DNA of 29,043 nucleotides, taken from Candidatus Kerfeldbacteria bacterium (GTDB lineage: Bacteria; Patescibacteriota; Patescibacteriia; Veblenbacterales; UBA10138). The stretch's first letter is position 1. The number at the start of each line of letters is the position of its first letter. The stretch lies in NCBI GenBank assembly GCA_016217875.1, contig JACRFN010000087.1, positions 1 through 29,043 of the forward strand. The letters are read 5' to 3'. A model generated the notes under the pieces. The model did no database searches. It was not told the DNA's origin and saw only the letters and a list, made by a program, of their open reading frames with translations. Made by a program: the position numbers and the translations under genes. Shown here piece by piece: positions 28,956-29,043 of this stretch.

Positions 28956-29043
28956 ATGAAATACGATTTAGTATATAAAACTGCTACCACGCCTTATTTC
29001 CCCATTTGTTTGATGGGGAACAATTATTCACGAAATTTTAAAA
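28956..29043 (+). CDS. 5' end of an unidentified gene (partial)
   Basis: ATG at 28956 opens a frame reading MKYDLVYKTATTPYFPICLM and continuing to the window end. AGGGGAG (28944-28950) gives a Shine-Dalgarno 5 nt upstream. The 29 residues available match no family that I recognise. Confidence 0.5.
   Translation, partial: MKYDLVYKTATTPYFPICLMGNNYSRNFK

Overview
The window looks like a chromosomal segment from a Candidate Phyla Radiation (Patescibacteria, Parcubacteria-like) bacterium. This is an inference from gene content and form. The evidence is a shortened alanyl-tRNA synthetase, an RNA polymerase alpha subunit without its C-terminal domain, short ribosomal proteins with low-complexity tails, and almost no Shine-Dalgarno sequences. 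Many -10 boxes lie only 6-10 nt from the start codon. There are also CAP-domain and thrombospondin-type-3 surface proteins and a PaaX/Cas2-like regulator, all common in these genomes. No tRNA, rRNA, CRISPR array or transposase gene was seen.

Layout. 1-3035: a gene tail, two large foldback sequences, a membrane-anchored CAP-domain protein, a PaaX-like regulator with palindromes on both sides, and a short calcium-repeat protein that is probably truncated. 3037-6825: mnmA, alaS and an unknown membrane-anchored protein. 6880-11522: a translation/transcription cluster, infA-rpmJ-rpsM-rpsK-rpsD-rpoA-rplQ-rplM-rpsI, ending in an intrinsic terminator. 11569-21106: a surface-glycan cluster with a flippase, five glycosyltransferases and an O-antigen ligase/polymerase-like protein, plus one secreted and one small membrane protein of unknown function. 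21107-23040: a visibly AT-rich accessory patch with a small nuclease-like protein and an Abi_C-like protein. 23040-23945: a dense set of palindromes and repeated promoter-like modules around an ArsR-type regulator, leading into mreB. 23942-29043: mreB, holB, a seven-bladed propeller lipoprotein, frr, an RseP-type protease and the start of another gene.

The strongest candidate for something undescribed lies at 9871-10015 and 10367-10511. Two paralogous 43-codon ORFs, absent from standard versions of this operon, sit directly upstream of rplQ and rplM. They share exact N- and C-termini, have equal length, and differ synonymously at several conserved residues. Each ends in TGA exactly 10 nt before the ribosomal gene's ATG. 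The first and last ~24 nt of each element are inverted repeats that would pair the small ORF's start codon with the ribosomal gene's start codon. This suggests a duplicated leader-ORF/RNA switch controlling L17 and L13.

Other signals worth following are the AT-hook-like tail that stands in for the alpha C-terminal domain, operator-like palindromes linking the ArsR regulator to mreB, 7-nt tandem repeats inside mnmA and alaS, and two structured RNA candidates (upstream of infA and at 16215-16341).
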